A DNA stretch of 64,000 nucleotides from Ideonella sp. (GTDB lineage: Bacteria > Pseudomonadota > Gammaproteobacteria > Burkholderiales > Burkholderiaceae_C). The translations under genes were made by a program, and so were the position numbers. Every line of letters starts with the position of its first letter. The first letter of the stretch is position 1. Location of the stretch: assembly GCA_015075545.1 (NCBI GenBank), contig JABTUC010000001.1, positions 124,001 to 188,000 on the forward strand, in the 5' to 3' direction. Below, one piece after another: positions 8,451 to 16,597 of the stretch. A model generated the notes under the pieces. The model ran no database searches, was not told the origin of the DNA, and saw only the letters and a program-made list of their open reading frames with translations.

Positions 8451-10813
8451 TATCGGGTCGACGGCAACGGCGGCGGATCGTACCGGCCGTGCAGCGCGCG
8501 CCACACGCGCTCGGACGTGAGCGGCATCTGCACACGCTCGGCGCTGCGGCCCTGGCCGGCATGGTCGAGCGCGTCGATCACCGCGTTGACCACTGCCGGC
8601 GTGGCGCCGATCGTGCCCAGCTCGCCGACACCCTTGGAGCCGAGCGTGTTGGTGGTGCACGGGATCGAGGTGTCGAACTCGGTCTTGAAGGCGCGAAAGC
8701 CGTCGGCGCGCGGCAGCGCGTAATCCATGAAGCTCGCGCTCAACGGCTGACCCGACGCGCCGTCGTACGCCATGCGCTCGCACAGCGCCTGCCCGATGCC
8801 CTGCACCGCGCCGCCTTCGACCTGACCGCGCGCGATCTGCGGGCTGACGACGCGGCCGATGTCGTTGACCGACGAATACGCCACCAGCTCCACCGCGCCG
8901 GTGTCGGGGTCGACCTCGACCTCGCAGACGTGGCACGCGTTGGGCCACGACGGCCCGCCGACCGCGTGGCTCGACTCGACGAAGATGCGGCCGCCTTGCT
9001 GCTGGCCGGCCAGCTCGAACAGGCCGATGCCGAGGTCGGTGCCGGCGACGCGGAAGCGGCCCGCGCGGTACTCGAGGTCGCCGGCCGGCGCCTCGAGCGC
9101 GCTGGCGGCGAGCTTGCGCGCCTCGTCGATCGTGCGCTCGGAGGCCACGTGCACCGACGAGCCGCCGATGAACAGCGAGCGGGAGCCCGCGCTGCCGAAG
9201 CCGTTGTTGCGGTCGGTGTCGCCCATCACGATGCGGATGCGGTCGAGCGGCACCTGGAACACGTCGACCGCGAGCTGCGCCAGGCTGGTGGCGATGCCCT
9301 GCCCCATCTGCTGCACGGCGGTGCAGACCTCGATCATGCCGTCGGGCGTCACGGCGACGGTGACGCGCTCTTCGAACGCCATGCCGCTGGTCCACTCGAG
9401 GAAGGTGGCGATACCGCGGCCGCGCAGCTTGCCGGCACGCTTCGAGGCCTCGCGTCGCGCCGCAAAACCACGCCAGTCGGCGAGCTTCAGGCCCTGGTCG
9501 AGGATCTTCTCGAACTGGCCGCAGTCGTACACCTGCGCCATCGGGTTGGTGTAGGGAAAGCGCTCGGGCGCGATCATGTTGCGCCGGCGCAGCTCGGCGG
9601 GGTCGAGCTTCATTTCGCGCGCCGCGGCGTCCATCAGCCGCTCGATGATGTAGATCGCCTCGGGTCGGCCGGCGCCGCGGTAGGCACCGATCGTGTTGGT
9701 GTGCGTCATCACCGCCTGCAGCCGCAGGTCGATCGCCGCGATGTCGTAGATGCTGGTGCTGACCCACGGGCCGATCAGCAGCGGAATCAGGATGCCGGTG
9801 CCGGTGGCATACGCACCGGTGTTGCCGACCACCTCGACGCGCAGCGCCAGCGCCTTGCCGGCGGCGTCGAGCGCCAGTTCGCAGTGGCTCACCGCGTCGC
9901 GGCCGTGCACCGCCGACAGGAACTCCTCGAGCCGCTCGGCGCGCCACTTCAACGGCCGCTGCAGTGCGCGCGCCGCGTAGGCGAGCGCGATGTCCTCGGG
10001 GTAGGCACCGGTCTTCATGCCGAAGCCGCCGCCGACATCGCCCACCACCACGCGCACCGCGTCGGGCTTCAGGCCCAGCGCATCGCACACGCTGGTGCGC
10101 ACGCCGGTGGGCATCTGGCTCGACAGGCGGATCGTCAGGCGCTGCGTCTTCGCGTCGAAGTCGGCCAGCACGGTGCGCGGCTCGATCGGCGACGGCGCGA
10201 CGCGCTGATTGACGATGTCGACCGCCACCTTCACGGCCGCGCGAGCGAACGCCGCGTCGACCGCCTTGGCGTCGCCGTGCTGCGACACCGCGGCGATGTT
10301 GTCGGGCAGGCTGTCGACGACGCGCGGCGCCTGCGGTTGCAGCGCCGCCACCGCGTCGGTGACCGCAGCCAGCTCCTCGTAGTCGACCACCACCGAGTCG
10401 GCGGCCGCACGCGCGGCGTCGCGGCTCGCGGCCACCACCAGCGCCACCGCCTCGCCGGCGAAGCGCGCGCGCTCGTGGGCCAGCGCGCGCCGCGGCGCGA
10501 CGACGACGTTCGAGCCGTCGGGCCGCTTGAACGGCACCTCCACCGGCATCGCCTTGACGCCGGCGCGCACCAGTTGCTCACCGGTGAACACCGCTGCCAC
10601 GCCGGGCATCGCGAGCGCGGTGGCGCTGTCGATCGAGACGATGCGCGCGTGCGCGTGCGGCGAGCGGACGAACACCGCGTGCAACTGGCCAACGGGCGCG
10701 ACGTCGTCGGTGAACTGACCTTTGCCGGCCAGCAGCGCCGGATCCTCGACGCGCTGCACCTGCTGGCCGCTGCCGAAGCGGCCGACGTCGGGGCTCGCGG
10801 TTGCCGCGCTCAT
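8450..10813 (-). CDS. Xanthine dehydrogenase family molybdopterin-binding subunit (CoxL-like, form II)
   Basis: This 787-residue large subunit binds molybdopterin cytosine dinucleotide and hydroxylates a carbon of an aldehyde or N-heterocycle with water as oxygen source. The N-terminus VEDPALLAGKGQFTDD and the GGGFGMKTG segment are typical of the aldehyde oxidase/xanthine dehydrogenase fold. The active-site loop reads AYRGAGR, the form II type, not the AYXCSFR of true aerobic CO dehydrogenase, so CO oxidation is unlikely. The start at 10813 overlaps the stop of the 2Fe-2S gene by 4 bp. No FAD subunit (CoxM) lies nearby, as in two-subunit isoquinoline-oxidoreductase-type enzymes. Substrate unknown. 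Confidence 0.93.
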   Translation of the reverse strand: MSAATASPDVGRFGSGQQVQRVEDPALLAGKGQFTDDVAPVGQLHAVFVRSPHAHARIVSIDSATALAMPGVAAVFTGEQLVRAGVKAMPVEVPFKRPDGSNVVVAPRRALAHERARFAGEAVALVVAASRDAARAAADSVVVDYEELAAVTDAVAALQPQAPRVVDSLPDNIAAVSQHGDAKAVDAAFARAAVKVAVDIVNQRVAPSPIEPRTVLADFDAKTQRLTIRLSSQMPTGVRTSVCDALGLKPDAVRVVVGDVGGGFGMKTGAYPEDIALAYAARALQRPLKWRAERLEEFLSAVHGRDAVSHCELALDAAGKALALRVEVVGNTGAYATGTGILIPLLIGPWVSTSIYDIAAIDLRLQAVMTHTNTIGAYRGAGRPEAIYIIERLMDAAAREMKLDPAELRRRNMIAPERFPYTNPMAQVYDCGQFEKILDQGLKLADWRGFAARREASKRAGKLRGRGIATFLEWTSGMAFEERVTVAVTPDGMIEVCTAVQQMGQGIATSLAQLAVDVFQVPLDRIRIVMGDTDRNNGFGSAGSRSLFIGGSSVHVASERTIDEARKLAASALEAPAGDLEYRAGRFRVAGTDLGIGLFELAGQQQGGRIFVESSHAVGGPSWPNACHVCEVEVDPDTGAVELVAYSSVNDIGRVVSPQIARGQVEGGAVQGIGQALCERMAYDGASGQPLSASFMDYALPRADGFRAFKTEFDTSIPCTTNTLGSKGVGELGTIGATPAVVNAVIDALDHAGQGRSAERVQMPLTSERVWRALHGRYDPPPLPSTR

Positions 10814-11289
10814 CGCGACGCCTCGGCGCGCAACAGCCGCGCCGCCTCCTGCACCGACGCCACGATGTTGACGTAGCCCGTGCAGCGACACAGATTGCCC
10901 TCGAGCGCGTCGACGATCTCGGCCTCGCTCGGGTCGCGGTTCTCGCGCAACAGCGCGGCGGCGCTCATCAGCATGCCCGGCGTGCAGTAGCCGCACTGCA
11001 GGCCGTGGCAGGTGGTGAACGCGCGCTGCAAGGCATGCGGCTGGTCGCCCTGCGCGAGGCCCTCGACCGTGGTGATCTGGCAACCCTCGGCCTGCACACC
11101 GAGCAGGGTGCAACTGCGCGTGGCCCGGCCATCGACCAGCACCGTGCAGGCGCCGCACTGGCCGGTGTCGCACCCGATGTGGGTGCCCGTCAGTGCGAGC
11201 TGGCCGCGGATGACGTCGACCAGCAGTTCATTGGGCTCGGCCTGCACCTGCGCGGCGCGGCCGTTGACGTGGAATCGAAGCGTCGCCAT
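10810..11289 (-). CDS. 2Fe-2S subunit of a molybdenum hydroxylase (CoxS-like)
   Basis: This 159-residue protein carries the two [2Fe-2S] clusters that take electrons from the molybdenum centre. The plant-ferredoxin-like cluster ligands are in [12 protein letters not shown] (about residues 39-50) plus a later Cys in SCTLL. The second cluster ligands are in CGYCTPGM (near residue 100) and the [11 protein letters not shown] motif (near 133). Length and motifs are standard for the family. It is translationally coupled to the large-subunit gene by a 4-bp overlap. With no flavin subunit in the operon, electrons presumably leave to a cytochrome or another external acceptor; this is an inference. Confidence 0.96.
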   Translation of the reverse strand: MATLRFHVNGRAAQVQAEPNELLVDVIRGQLALTGTHIGCDTGQCGACTVLVDGRATRSCTLLGVQAEGCQITTVEGLAQGDQPHALQRAFTTCHGLQCGYCTPGMLMSAAALLRENRDPSEAEIVDALEGNLCRCTGYVNIVASVQEAARLLRAEASR

Positions 11290-11379
11290 CGTGTCCCCGC
11301 GGCATCGGTGTGCGGGGCATGGTAGCCGCTTTCATCGCCCATCGTCGTCGCGGGCGGTGCTCCCTTGCGTGCTCGGCGT

Positions 11380-11649
11380 TCAGGCGCGCGCGCGGCGCGC
11401 GCCACCCAACATCAGGTCTTGCAGCCACAGCGCCGACTGCGACAGCATGTCGCCACGGCGCGGCCCGGGTTCGTGGCGCAGGCCGATCGCCACCCGGCCG
11501 GTCCACCACACCATGCGGCCCGTGCCGGGAAGCGTCACCGGGCCCACGTGGCCAGGAGGCACCGGCACCGGCGGCGACGCTTCGCTCAGGCGGATGAAGT
11601 CACTGGTGAACGCGTCGGCGGTTTCCGATTCGGTGAAGCGCGACAACAT
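11380..11649 (-). CDS. Hypothetical protein, 89 aa
   Basis: I do not recognise this protein. It is soluble, with a proline-rich middle (PPVPVPPGHVGPV) and a C-terminal hydrophobic/tryptophan segment (MVWWTGRVAIGL, then ALWLQDLMLGG). I chose the ATG at 11649 because CCGGAG stands 6-7 bases before it; an earlier ATG at 11706 lacks such a site. It follows the VanZ-like gene in the same direction after about 60 bp and is separated from coxS by about 90 bp that holds only a GC-rich inverted repeat. Confidence 0.6.
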   Translation of the reverse strand: MLSRFTESETADAFTSDFIRLSEASPPVPVPPGHVGPVTLPGTGRMVWWTGRVAIGLRHEPGPRRGDMLSQSALWLQDLMLGGARRARA

Positions 11650-11710
11650 GGCAAGCTCCGGAAATGAATTGCGACGGATGATTCCGGCAAACCGTGTAAC
11701 CTGCACTGCC

Positions 11711-12928
11711 TCAGGTTAGGGGGCGTGTCTCGGGGGGATTGGAGCGCGCACAACGCATTTGGTTCACTGCGCCGCGCGATGACACCTCCAGCAGCGCAAG
11801 TATCCAGACCCAGAGCCACGGCAAGAGCGCCGGCGTGATGTCGGGCGTGCGCCCGGGCAGCCAGATCTGCAACACCTCCAGCAGCAAGGCCCACAGGCCG
11901 AGGGCGAGTGCCGGCGTCGCCACGCGTACACCCCCCGCACCGAGTGTGGCGAGGATTGCGCCTTGCCAGAACAACTGCCAGGCGAGAGCCAGTGTGTTGG
12001 CACTCATCGAGCCGCGCAGCAACGCCGCGAACGGCACCCATTGAAATCGGCCTGACGCGTCGCCGAGCTGAAATGGCTTCAGTTCGTCGTACGTAAACCA
12101 CGCCAACGCGAACATCGAACCGAGCGCCAGGGCAACGCGCGGCGGCAGGCGCCAGGCCAGCAGCGCCAGCAATACGCCGCCGAGCCAGCCGGCACAGCGC
12201 GAGAGCGACAGGAACTGGTGCTCGACGAGCAGCGCACCGAACGCCGCCACCACCGGCAACGCCACGAGCCACCACGCGCGCCGCTGCAGCCCTCTCAACA
12301 GCACACCCACCAGCGCCAGACTGAGCGCAGAGTCGATCGCGCTGCCGGTGCGCCACTGCGGATGCAGCAGCAGCGGCTTGAGCGCGTCCTTCATGTGTTG
12401 CCAGTCCAGCCGCGGCACGAACGGCCACCACTGCAGCGCAAGCCACAAGGCGACGAACATCAGCGGCAGTCGCAACGCCCGCGCCTGCAGCGGCTCGATC
12501 GGCAGCCGCGCCAGTGGCGTGGCCAGCAGCATGCCGATGAGCAGCCCCAGGGTGTTCCACACGACGTCGGACCATGCGGCGTCGCGTGACGGCACGTAGA
12601 TCTGCGCCACCTGCAGCGCGAATGCGAAGGCGACCCCTGTGGCCAGCAGCAAAGCGGCACGCAAGGTCGGCGGCCATCGGCCGTATCGCCACGCGATCCA
12701 GCCGAGCGCGCCCAGCGGCACGAACAGCATCACGTTGCCGACGACGTCGCCGCGTCCGGTCCACCAGGTGCTCTGATGCATCATGCCGTCCCACGCGACG
12801 GCGAACGAGGCCGGCCGGGCGAACCGCCACGGGTAGAGCGAACCGTGGGTGGCCAGCAGCACGCACAGCGCCGCAAGCCAGCGCGCGGCGCGGCGCGAAC
12901 GGGCGCTGCGCGCGCCGTCGGCGCTCAC
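11711..12928 (-). CDS. VanZ-like family integral membrane protein
   Basis: The protein of about 405 residues is hydrophobic with roughly ten predicted membrane segments. It has the VanZ-type pattern, for example GNVMLFVPLGALGW followed by a second hydrophobic block with QIYVPSRDAAWSDVVWNTLG. The C-terminal block repeats a similar pattern (EVLQIWLPGRTPDITPALLPW), suggesting two VanZ-like modules. VanZ proteins confer low-level teicoplanin resistance in Gram-positives, but the role here is unknown. The start is uncertain: the frame is open far upstream into the next gene with no good ATG. The GTG at 12928 is the last plausible start before the first membrane segment, but its ribosome site is poor. 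Confidence 0.7.
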   Translation of the reverse strand: MSADGARSARSRRAARWLAALCVLLATHGSLYPWRFARPASFAVAWDGMMHQSTWWTGRGDVVGNVMLFVPLGALGWIAWRYGRWPPTLRAALLLATGVAFAFALQVAQIYVPSRDAAWSDVVWNTLGLLIGMLLATPLARLPIEPLQARALRLPLMFVALWLALQWWPFVPRLDWQHMKDALKPLLLHPQWRTGSAIDSALSLALVGVLLRGLQRRAWWLVALPVVAAFGALLVEHQFLSLSRCAGWLGGVLLALLAWRLPPRVALALGSMFALAWFTYDELKPFQLGDASGRFQWVPFAALLRGSMSANTLALAWQLFWQGAILATLGAGGVRVATPALALGLWALLLEVLQIWLPGRTPDITPALLPWLWVWILALLEVSSRGAVNQMRCARSNPPETRPLT

Positions 12929-13106
12929 GCCCAAGGCAGCGGCGGCGCGCAAGGTGCGCGCCCGGGCCGGTGTTGGCGCTCGATCGGCATCGAGGCGCCA
13001 ATGTAACGCGCGCGGTCTTGCGCCACCGAGCCACGCCCGATTCGCAACCCGCGGCCGCCGCGATCGCGCGCAGCCGCCTGGCCGGCGCCAACCCCGCGCG
13101 AGCGGC

Positions 13107-13655
13107 TCAGACGCCCTTGGCCGACGCTTTGCCGGCACGCCCCTCGCGCCGGCGCGCCGCCATCTCGCGGCCCATCTCGCCACGCTCGGCCTGGCGCATG
13201 CGCGCCCGCGCCTCGGGGTAGATCAGCGACTCCTCGAGCGCGATGTGGTCGCGCGACAGCGCAATGAACACCGCGCTGCCTTCGCGCAGCAGCGCCGGGT
13301 CCCACCAGGTGTGGCCGGCGGCCAGCGCCTCGAGGTGGGGCGAAAGCTCCTGCCAGTCTTCCTCGAGCCAGTGGTGATCCTGCTGCAGGCGCGCCACCGT
13401 CTGCACGACCCGCGGGTTGGGCGAATGCAGCAACGCCGGAAAGATGTGACGCTCCTCGTCCTCGTGATGCTGGCGCGCCGTGGTGTCGAAGAACTTCACG
13501 ACCGTCGCGGCCATCGCCTGCGCGTCGGCGTCGTCGTCGAGGCCGCCGAGCAGACGCTGCAGCGTATCGAGTGCGGCCAGCATCTGCCGGTGAGTGGCGT
13601 CGAGCACCTCGAAACCGTCGAGGGTGGCGTTCGGTTCCGCTGCGCTGCTCACCAC
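13107..13655 (-). CDS. Hemerythrin HHE domain-containing protein
   Basis: This 182-residue cytoplasmic protein has the four-helix hemerythrin fold that binds a di-iron site and O2, NO or iron. The His/Glu pattern is clear: DATHRQML near residue 24, RQHHEDEERHIFPALL near residue 63, LQQDHHWLEEDW near 90 and SRDHIALEESLIYPEA near 134. The C-terminus is a basic tail rich in Arg/Lys/Glu. GTG at 13655 is chosen because GGAGA lies 6-7 bases upstream; the next codon is also GTG. Roles in oxygen sensing or in protection from nitrosative stress are known for the family, but none can be assigned here. Confidence 0.88.
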   Translation of the reverse strand: MVSSAAEPNATLDGFEVLDATHRQMLAALDTLQRLLGGLDDDADAQAMAATVVKFFDTTARQHHEDEERHIFPALLHSPNPRVVQTVARLQQDHHWLEEDWQELSPHLEALAAGHTWWDPALLREGSAVFIALSRDHIALEESLIYPEARARMRQAERGEMGREMAARRREGRAGKASAKGV

Positions 13656-13755
13656 GGGAAGTCTCCTGCAAGGGTAGCCTGTCGTGTCGCCGAGCCTAGG
13701 GCCGCAAAGGTCTGTCGCGTTTGACCTGACGCAAGCGCAGCGCCAGCGATGGTGC

Positions 13756-14190
13756 TCAGGCGAGCAGTCGCAGGGTCGCCGCGTCGCGCTCGCCACCGCA
13801 GTAGCTCTCGAGCAGGTCGGAGAACAACGGCTCGCCGGGCGCCGCGCGTTCGAACAGCGTGAGGCACGAGCGCAGTTTCAGCGCATCGATCGGGCCGAAG
13901 ATCTGCAGCGCGCTGCGGCCATGCACGCCCGCGAGCAGCCTGCAGCACTCGCGCAGCCGCGCACCGAGCAATGGGTGCGCTGCATACGCCGCGGCTTCGG
14001 CCAGCGACCCGATGCCGTAGTGGCGCGCGGTCTCGCTGCGGCCGAGAGCACGAAGCTGCGGAAATACGAACCACATCCAGTGGCTGGTCTTGGCCCCCGC
14101 GGTCAGCTCGGCGCACACCTGCGCGTACAGCGGCGCCTGCGCTGCGACGAAACGCTGCAGATCGAACGGGTCGTTGCCGGTGGTCGACAT
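13756..14190 (-). CDS. DUF1810 domain-containing protein
   Basis: The 144-residue protein matches the DUF1810 (YfhH-like) family of small soluble proteins of unknown function. Family hallmarks are the N-terminal DPFDLQRFVAAQ, SHWMWFVFPQLRALGRS near residue 40 and HPLLGARLRECCRLL near residue 75. Length is normal. Start ATG at 14190 gives the family N-terminus, although the ribosome site is weak; a longer frame runs upstream without support. The gene is divergent from the PEBP-family gene, with about 145 bp between the starts. Confidence 0.85.
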   Translation of the reverse strand: MSTTGNDPFDLQRFVAAQAPLYAQVCAELTAGAKTSHWMWFVFPQLRALGRSETARHYGIGSLAEAAAYAAHPLLGARLRECCRLLAGVHGRSALQIFGPIDALKLRSCLTLFERAAPGEPLFSDLLESYCGGERDAATLRLLA

Positions 14191-14336
14191 CGAGCCCCAG
14201 GGCAACGCGGGCCGATCGACCCTGCAGCCGACGACGCGCGCTGCGAGGCGGGGAGGGCCCGGGTGGTCGCCCCCTGAGCAGGCGCGGGCGCATGCGGCAT
14301 CATCGCCACTGCCATCAACCACCACCGGAGGATTTC

Positions 14337-14909
14337 ATGACATCCAGGCCCATTCGTACGCTGGTCTTGGCGAGCGCGGTCGCTCTCGCGGGCAGCGCCG
14401 GCGCGGCGCAATTCAAACTGATGAGCCCGACCATCAAGCCCGGCAGCACGCTCACCGAGGCCCAGGTGTTCAACGGCTTCGGCTGCAGCGGCAAGAACAT
14501 CTCGCCGGCGCTGAAGTGGAGCGGCGCACCCAAAGGCACCAAGAGTTTTGCGCTCACCGTGTACGACCCCGACGCGCCCACCGGGTCGGGCTGGTGGCAC
14601 TGGGTCGTCTACAACATCCCCGCCGGTGCCACCGAACTGGCCGAGGGGGCCGGCACGGCCGACGGCAAGGCGATGCCCGCCGGCAGCGCGCAGGGCAACA
14701 CCGACTTCGGTGCCCCGGGCTTCGGCGGCGCCTGCCCGCCCCCCGGCGACAAGCCGCACCGCTACATCTTCACCGTCTACGCGCTGAAGACCGACAAGCT
14801 CGACATCCCCGCCGGCGGCACCGCGGCGCTGGTGGGCTACATGATCAACGCCAACAAGCTCGGCTCGGCGAGCTTCACCGCGAAGTTCGGACGCCCGAAG
14901 GCCAAGTAG
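14337..14909 (+). CDS. YbhB/YbcL family (PEBP-like) secreted protein
   Basis: This 190-residue protein belongs to the phosphatidylethanolamine-binding/Raf-kinase-inhibitor-like family. A signal peptide covers about residues 1-23, with the hydrophobic run LVLASAVALAGSAGAA, so it is periplasmic. Ligand-pocket motifs are visible: GKNISPALKWSGAPKGTKSFALT near residue 51, DPDAPTGSGWWHWV near residue 79 and the PPPGDKPHRYIFTVYAL segment near 136. CCGGAGG stands 8 bases before the ATG. The biochemical role of bacterial members is not established. Confidence 0.92.
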   Translation: MTSRPIRTLVLASAVALAGSAGAAQFKLMSPTIKPGSTLTEAQVFNGFGCSGKNISPALKWSGAPKGTKSFALTVYDPDAPTGSGWWHWVVYNIPAGATELAEGAGTADGKAMPAGSAQGNTDFGAPGFGGACPPPGDKPHRYIFTVYALKTDKLDIPAGGTAALVGYMINANKLGSASFTAKFGRPKAK

Positions 14910-14933
14910 CAGCGGCTCGACGCGACCGCCGCG

Positions 14934-15479
14934 CTACTGGCGCGGCGTATTGCGCGCGGGGCCAACCACGTTCTTGCTGGTGTCGATCGGCAGCGCGCTG
15001 ACGCTGCCGGCACACTCGCCGGTCTGCGTATAGACCACGCGCCCGCGCTCGACGCACTTGGTGACCATCTGACGCTCCGACTCCGGCAGCGCAGGTGCCG
15101 GCCGGGCGGTTTGTTCGGGGCCGGCACGCATCGTTGCCGGCCCGGCTTGCACCGCAGGCGGCACCGCCTGCACCGCAGCCGGCACGGCCGGCGCGGCTGC
15201 CTGAGCGGGGCGCACCGGCGCGGATGCCACGGGCGCCGCCTCGGCTGCGGCCGCTGGAGCGCTGGCCGCACGGGCAGCGGCGTGCAGCGGCGCACGCACC
15301 GACAGGTTCGCCAGCAGCGGCACGGCCATGAACACCGCCACCACCACGGCGATCCACAACAGCATCGAGCGGCCCTGTTCGCGGGCTGGCGGCGGCGGTG
15401 GCGGCACCTCGTCATCGGGCGGCAGCTGCGCGAACCCGTGGTCGTGGACGGGCTCGGTCGGGCGATAGTCCTCGGGCAT
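14934..15479 (-). CDS. Hypothetical membrane-anchored protein with Pro/Ala-rich linker, 181 aa
   Basis: I do not recognise a named family. The N-terminal 37 residues are cytoplasmic and proline-rich (VPPPPPPAREQ). One membrane segment follows (about residues 39-60, MLLWIAVVVAVFMAVPLLA), then a long Ala/Pro-rich periplasmic linker, and a small C-terminal domain with two cysteines (MVTKCVERGRVVYTQTGEC) that resembles DUF4124-like tails. The ATG at 15479 lies 5 bp downstream of the stop of the 64-residue gene, so the two form an operon. Confidence 0.7.
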   Translation of the reverse strand: MPEDYRPTEPVHDHGFAQLPPDDEVPPPPPPAREQGRSMLLWIAVVVAVFMAVPLLANLSVRAPLHAAARAASAPAAAAEAAPVASAPVRPAQAAAPAVPAAVQAVPPAVQAGPATMRAGPEQTARPAPALPESERQMVTKCVERGRVVYTQTGECAGSVSALPIDTSKNVVGPARNTPRQ

Positions 15480-15484
15480 CGCGC

Positions 15485-15679
15485 TCAGCGGCCCGCGATC
15501 TCGAGATCGCGCACCACCTGCTCCATCGTCTTGTCGATCACCAGCGCGTGGCGATCGTCGAAGCAGACCTCGGCCTGCGAGGCATCCTTGGGCAGCACGC
15601 AGCGCACCAGCGCGGGGTTGACCGCCACCTGGGTCTGGCCGCCGTCGATCGGCAGCATCACGAAGTGGACCGAAGACAT
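15485..15679 (-). CDS. Small conserved hypothetical protein, 64 aa
   Basis: This short soluble protein has no membrane segment. Its predicted strand-rich layout (VALVRCVLP, EVCFDDRHALVIDKTMEQVVRDL) loosely recalls FlbD-type small proteins, but no flagellar gene is nearby, so I leave it unnamed. GGGAG precedes the ATG at 15679 by about 9 bases. It is the first gene of a two-gene unit with the Pro/Ala-rich membrane protein and is divergent from the BPSS1780-type membrane protein gene. Confidence 0.65.
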   Translation of the reverse strand: MSSVHFVMLPIDGGQTQVAVNPALVRCVLPKDASQAEVCFDDRHALVIDKTMEQVVRDLEIAGR

Positions 15680-15810
15680 CGCACGCGCTCCCGGCCGGCA
15701 ATGCTAAACCCAGATCGCCGTGGGTTGGTGCCGCCGCTGGCCGCGCCGGCGGTCGCGGCGCACAATGCCCGCCGCGGCGTCGAGCCGCGCACAGCAATGG
15801 AGGGCCCGCG

Positions 15811-16554
15811 ATGGATGGCACACTGATCAACAGCTCCGACCCCAACCAGCCGCGCAGCGTCGCCGGCGACCGCGGCGTCGCGTGGTGGACCGACGCCTGG
15901 GCGATGTTCACCAAGAACGCGGCGATCTGGGTCGTGCTCGGGCTGGTGCTGTTCATCATCGTGCTGGTGCTGGCGTTCATCCCGCTGCTGGGCCAGCTCG
16001 TCTCGACGCTGCTGCTGCCGGTGCTCGGCGGCAGCTGGATGATGGCGGCGCGCAAGCAGGAAGGCGGTGGCACCGTCGAGGTGGGCGACCTCTTCGCCGC
16101 CTTCAAGGGCGATCGCTTGACGCCGCTGGTGGTGCTGGGCGTGATCTTCCTGGTGGCGATGGTGGTGATCTTCGGCCTCATGGCCGTGCTCGGCTTCGGC
16201 GGTGCGATGGGCATGATGGCCGGCGGCATGATGAGCAGCGGCCGGGGCATGATGGCCGGCCTGGGCATCGGCCTGTTCGGCATGCTGATCGGCCTCGTGC
16301 TGTTCGTGCTGGTGGCCATGGCGCTGTGGTATGCACCGCCGCTGGTGGCGCTGCGCGGCGTGGCGCCGGTCGACGCGGTCAAGCTCAGCTTCGCGGCCAG
16401 CCTGAAAAACATCGTGCCAGGCGTGATCTGGGGTGCGATCTACATCGTGGCATCGATCGTCGCTTCGATCCCGTTCGGCCTCGGCTGGCTGGTGCTGCTG
16501 CCGCTGCTGATGCTGACGATGTACACCTCGTACAAGGACGTGTTCGGGGCTTAG
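15811..16554 (+). CDS. BPSS1780-type integral membrane protein
   Basis: This 247-residue inner-membrane protein has five or six hydrophobic segments. Its WWTDAWAMFTKNAAIWVVLGL start and PLLVALRGVAPVDAVKLSFAAS-like middle are typical of the Burkholderiales family named after BPSS1780, a relative of the YciC/DUF2189 membrane proteins. The region near residues 125-155 is unusually rich in Met and Gly (MGMMAGGMMSS). The function is unknown. GGAGGG lies 8 bases before the ATG at 15811, which decides against the in-frame ATG 15 bases upstream. Confidence 0.8.
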   Translation: MDGTLINSSDPNQPRSVAGDRGVAWWTDAWAMFTKNAAIWVVLGLVLFIIVLVLAFIPLLGQLVSTLLLPVLGGSWMMAARKQEGGGTVEVGDLFAAFKGDRLTPLVVLGVIFLVAMVVIFGLMAVLGFGGAMGMMAGGMMSSGRGMMAGLGIGLFGMLIGLVLFVLVAMALWYAPPLVALRGVAPVDAVKLSFAASLKNIVPGVIWGAIYIVASIVASIPFGLGWLVLLPLLMLTMYTSYKDVFGA

Positions 16555-16597
16555 CGCGGCCGGTCCCGGTGCGCCGTCGCGGTGCGGGAAGCGGCCT

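Noticed and set aside
8177-10876. 899-codon open frame opposite the coxL-like gene
   Set aside because: Composition is Arg/Asp/Gly/His-rich with no motif, while the minus strand encodes a complete molybdenum hydroxylase.
10813-11173. N-terminal extension of the coxL-like protein
   Set aside because: The open frame upstream lies inside the 2Fe-2S gene; the ATG at 10813 gives the normal N-terminus and an ATGA overlap.
11649-11706. Earlier start for the 89-residue hypothetical gene
   Set aside because: There is no ribosome site at the upstream ATG, whereas the ATG at 11649 has a good one.
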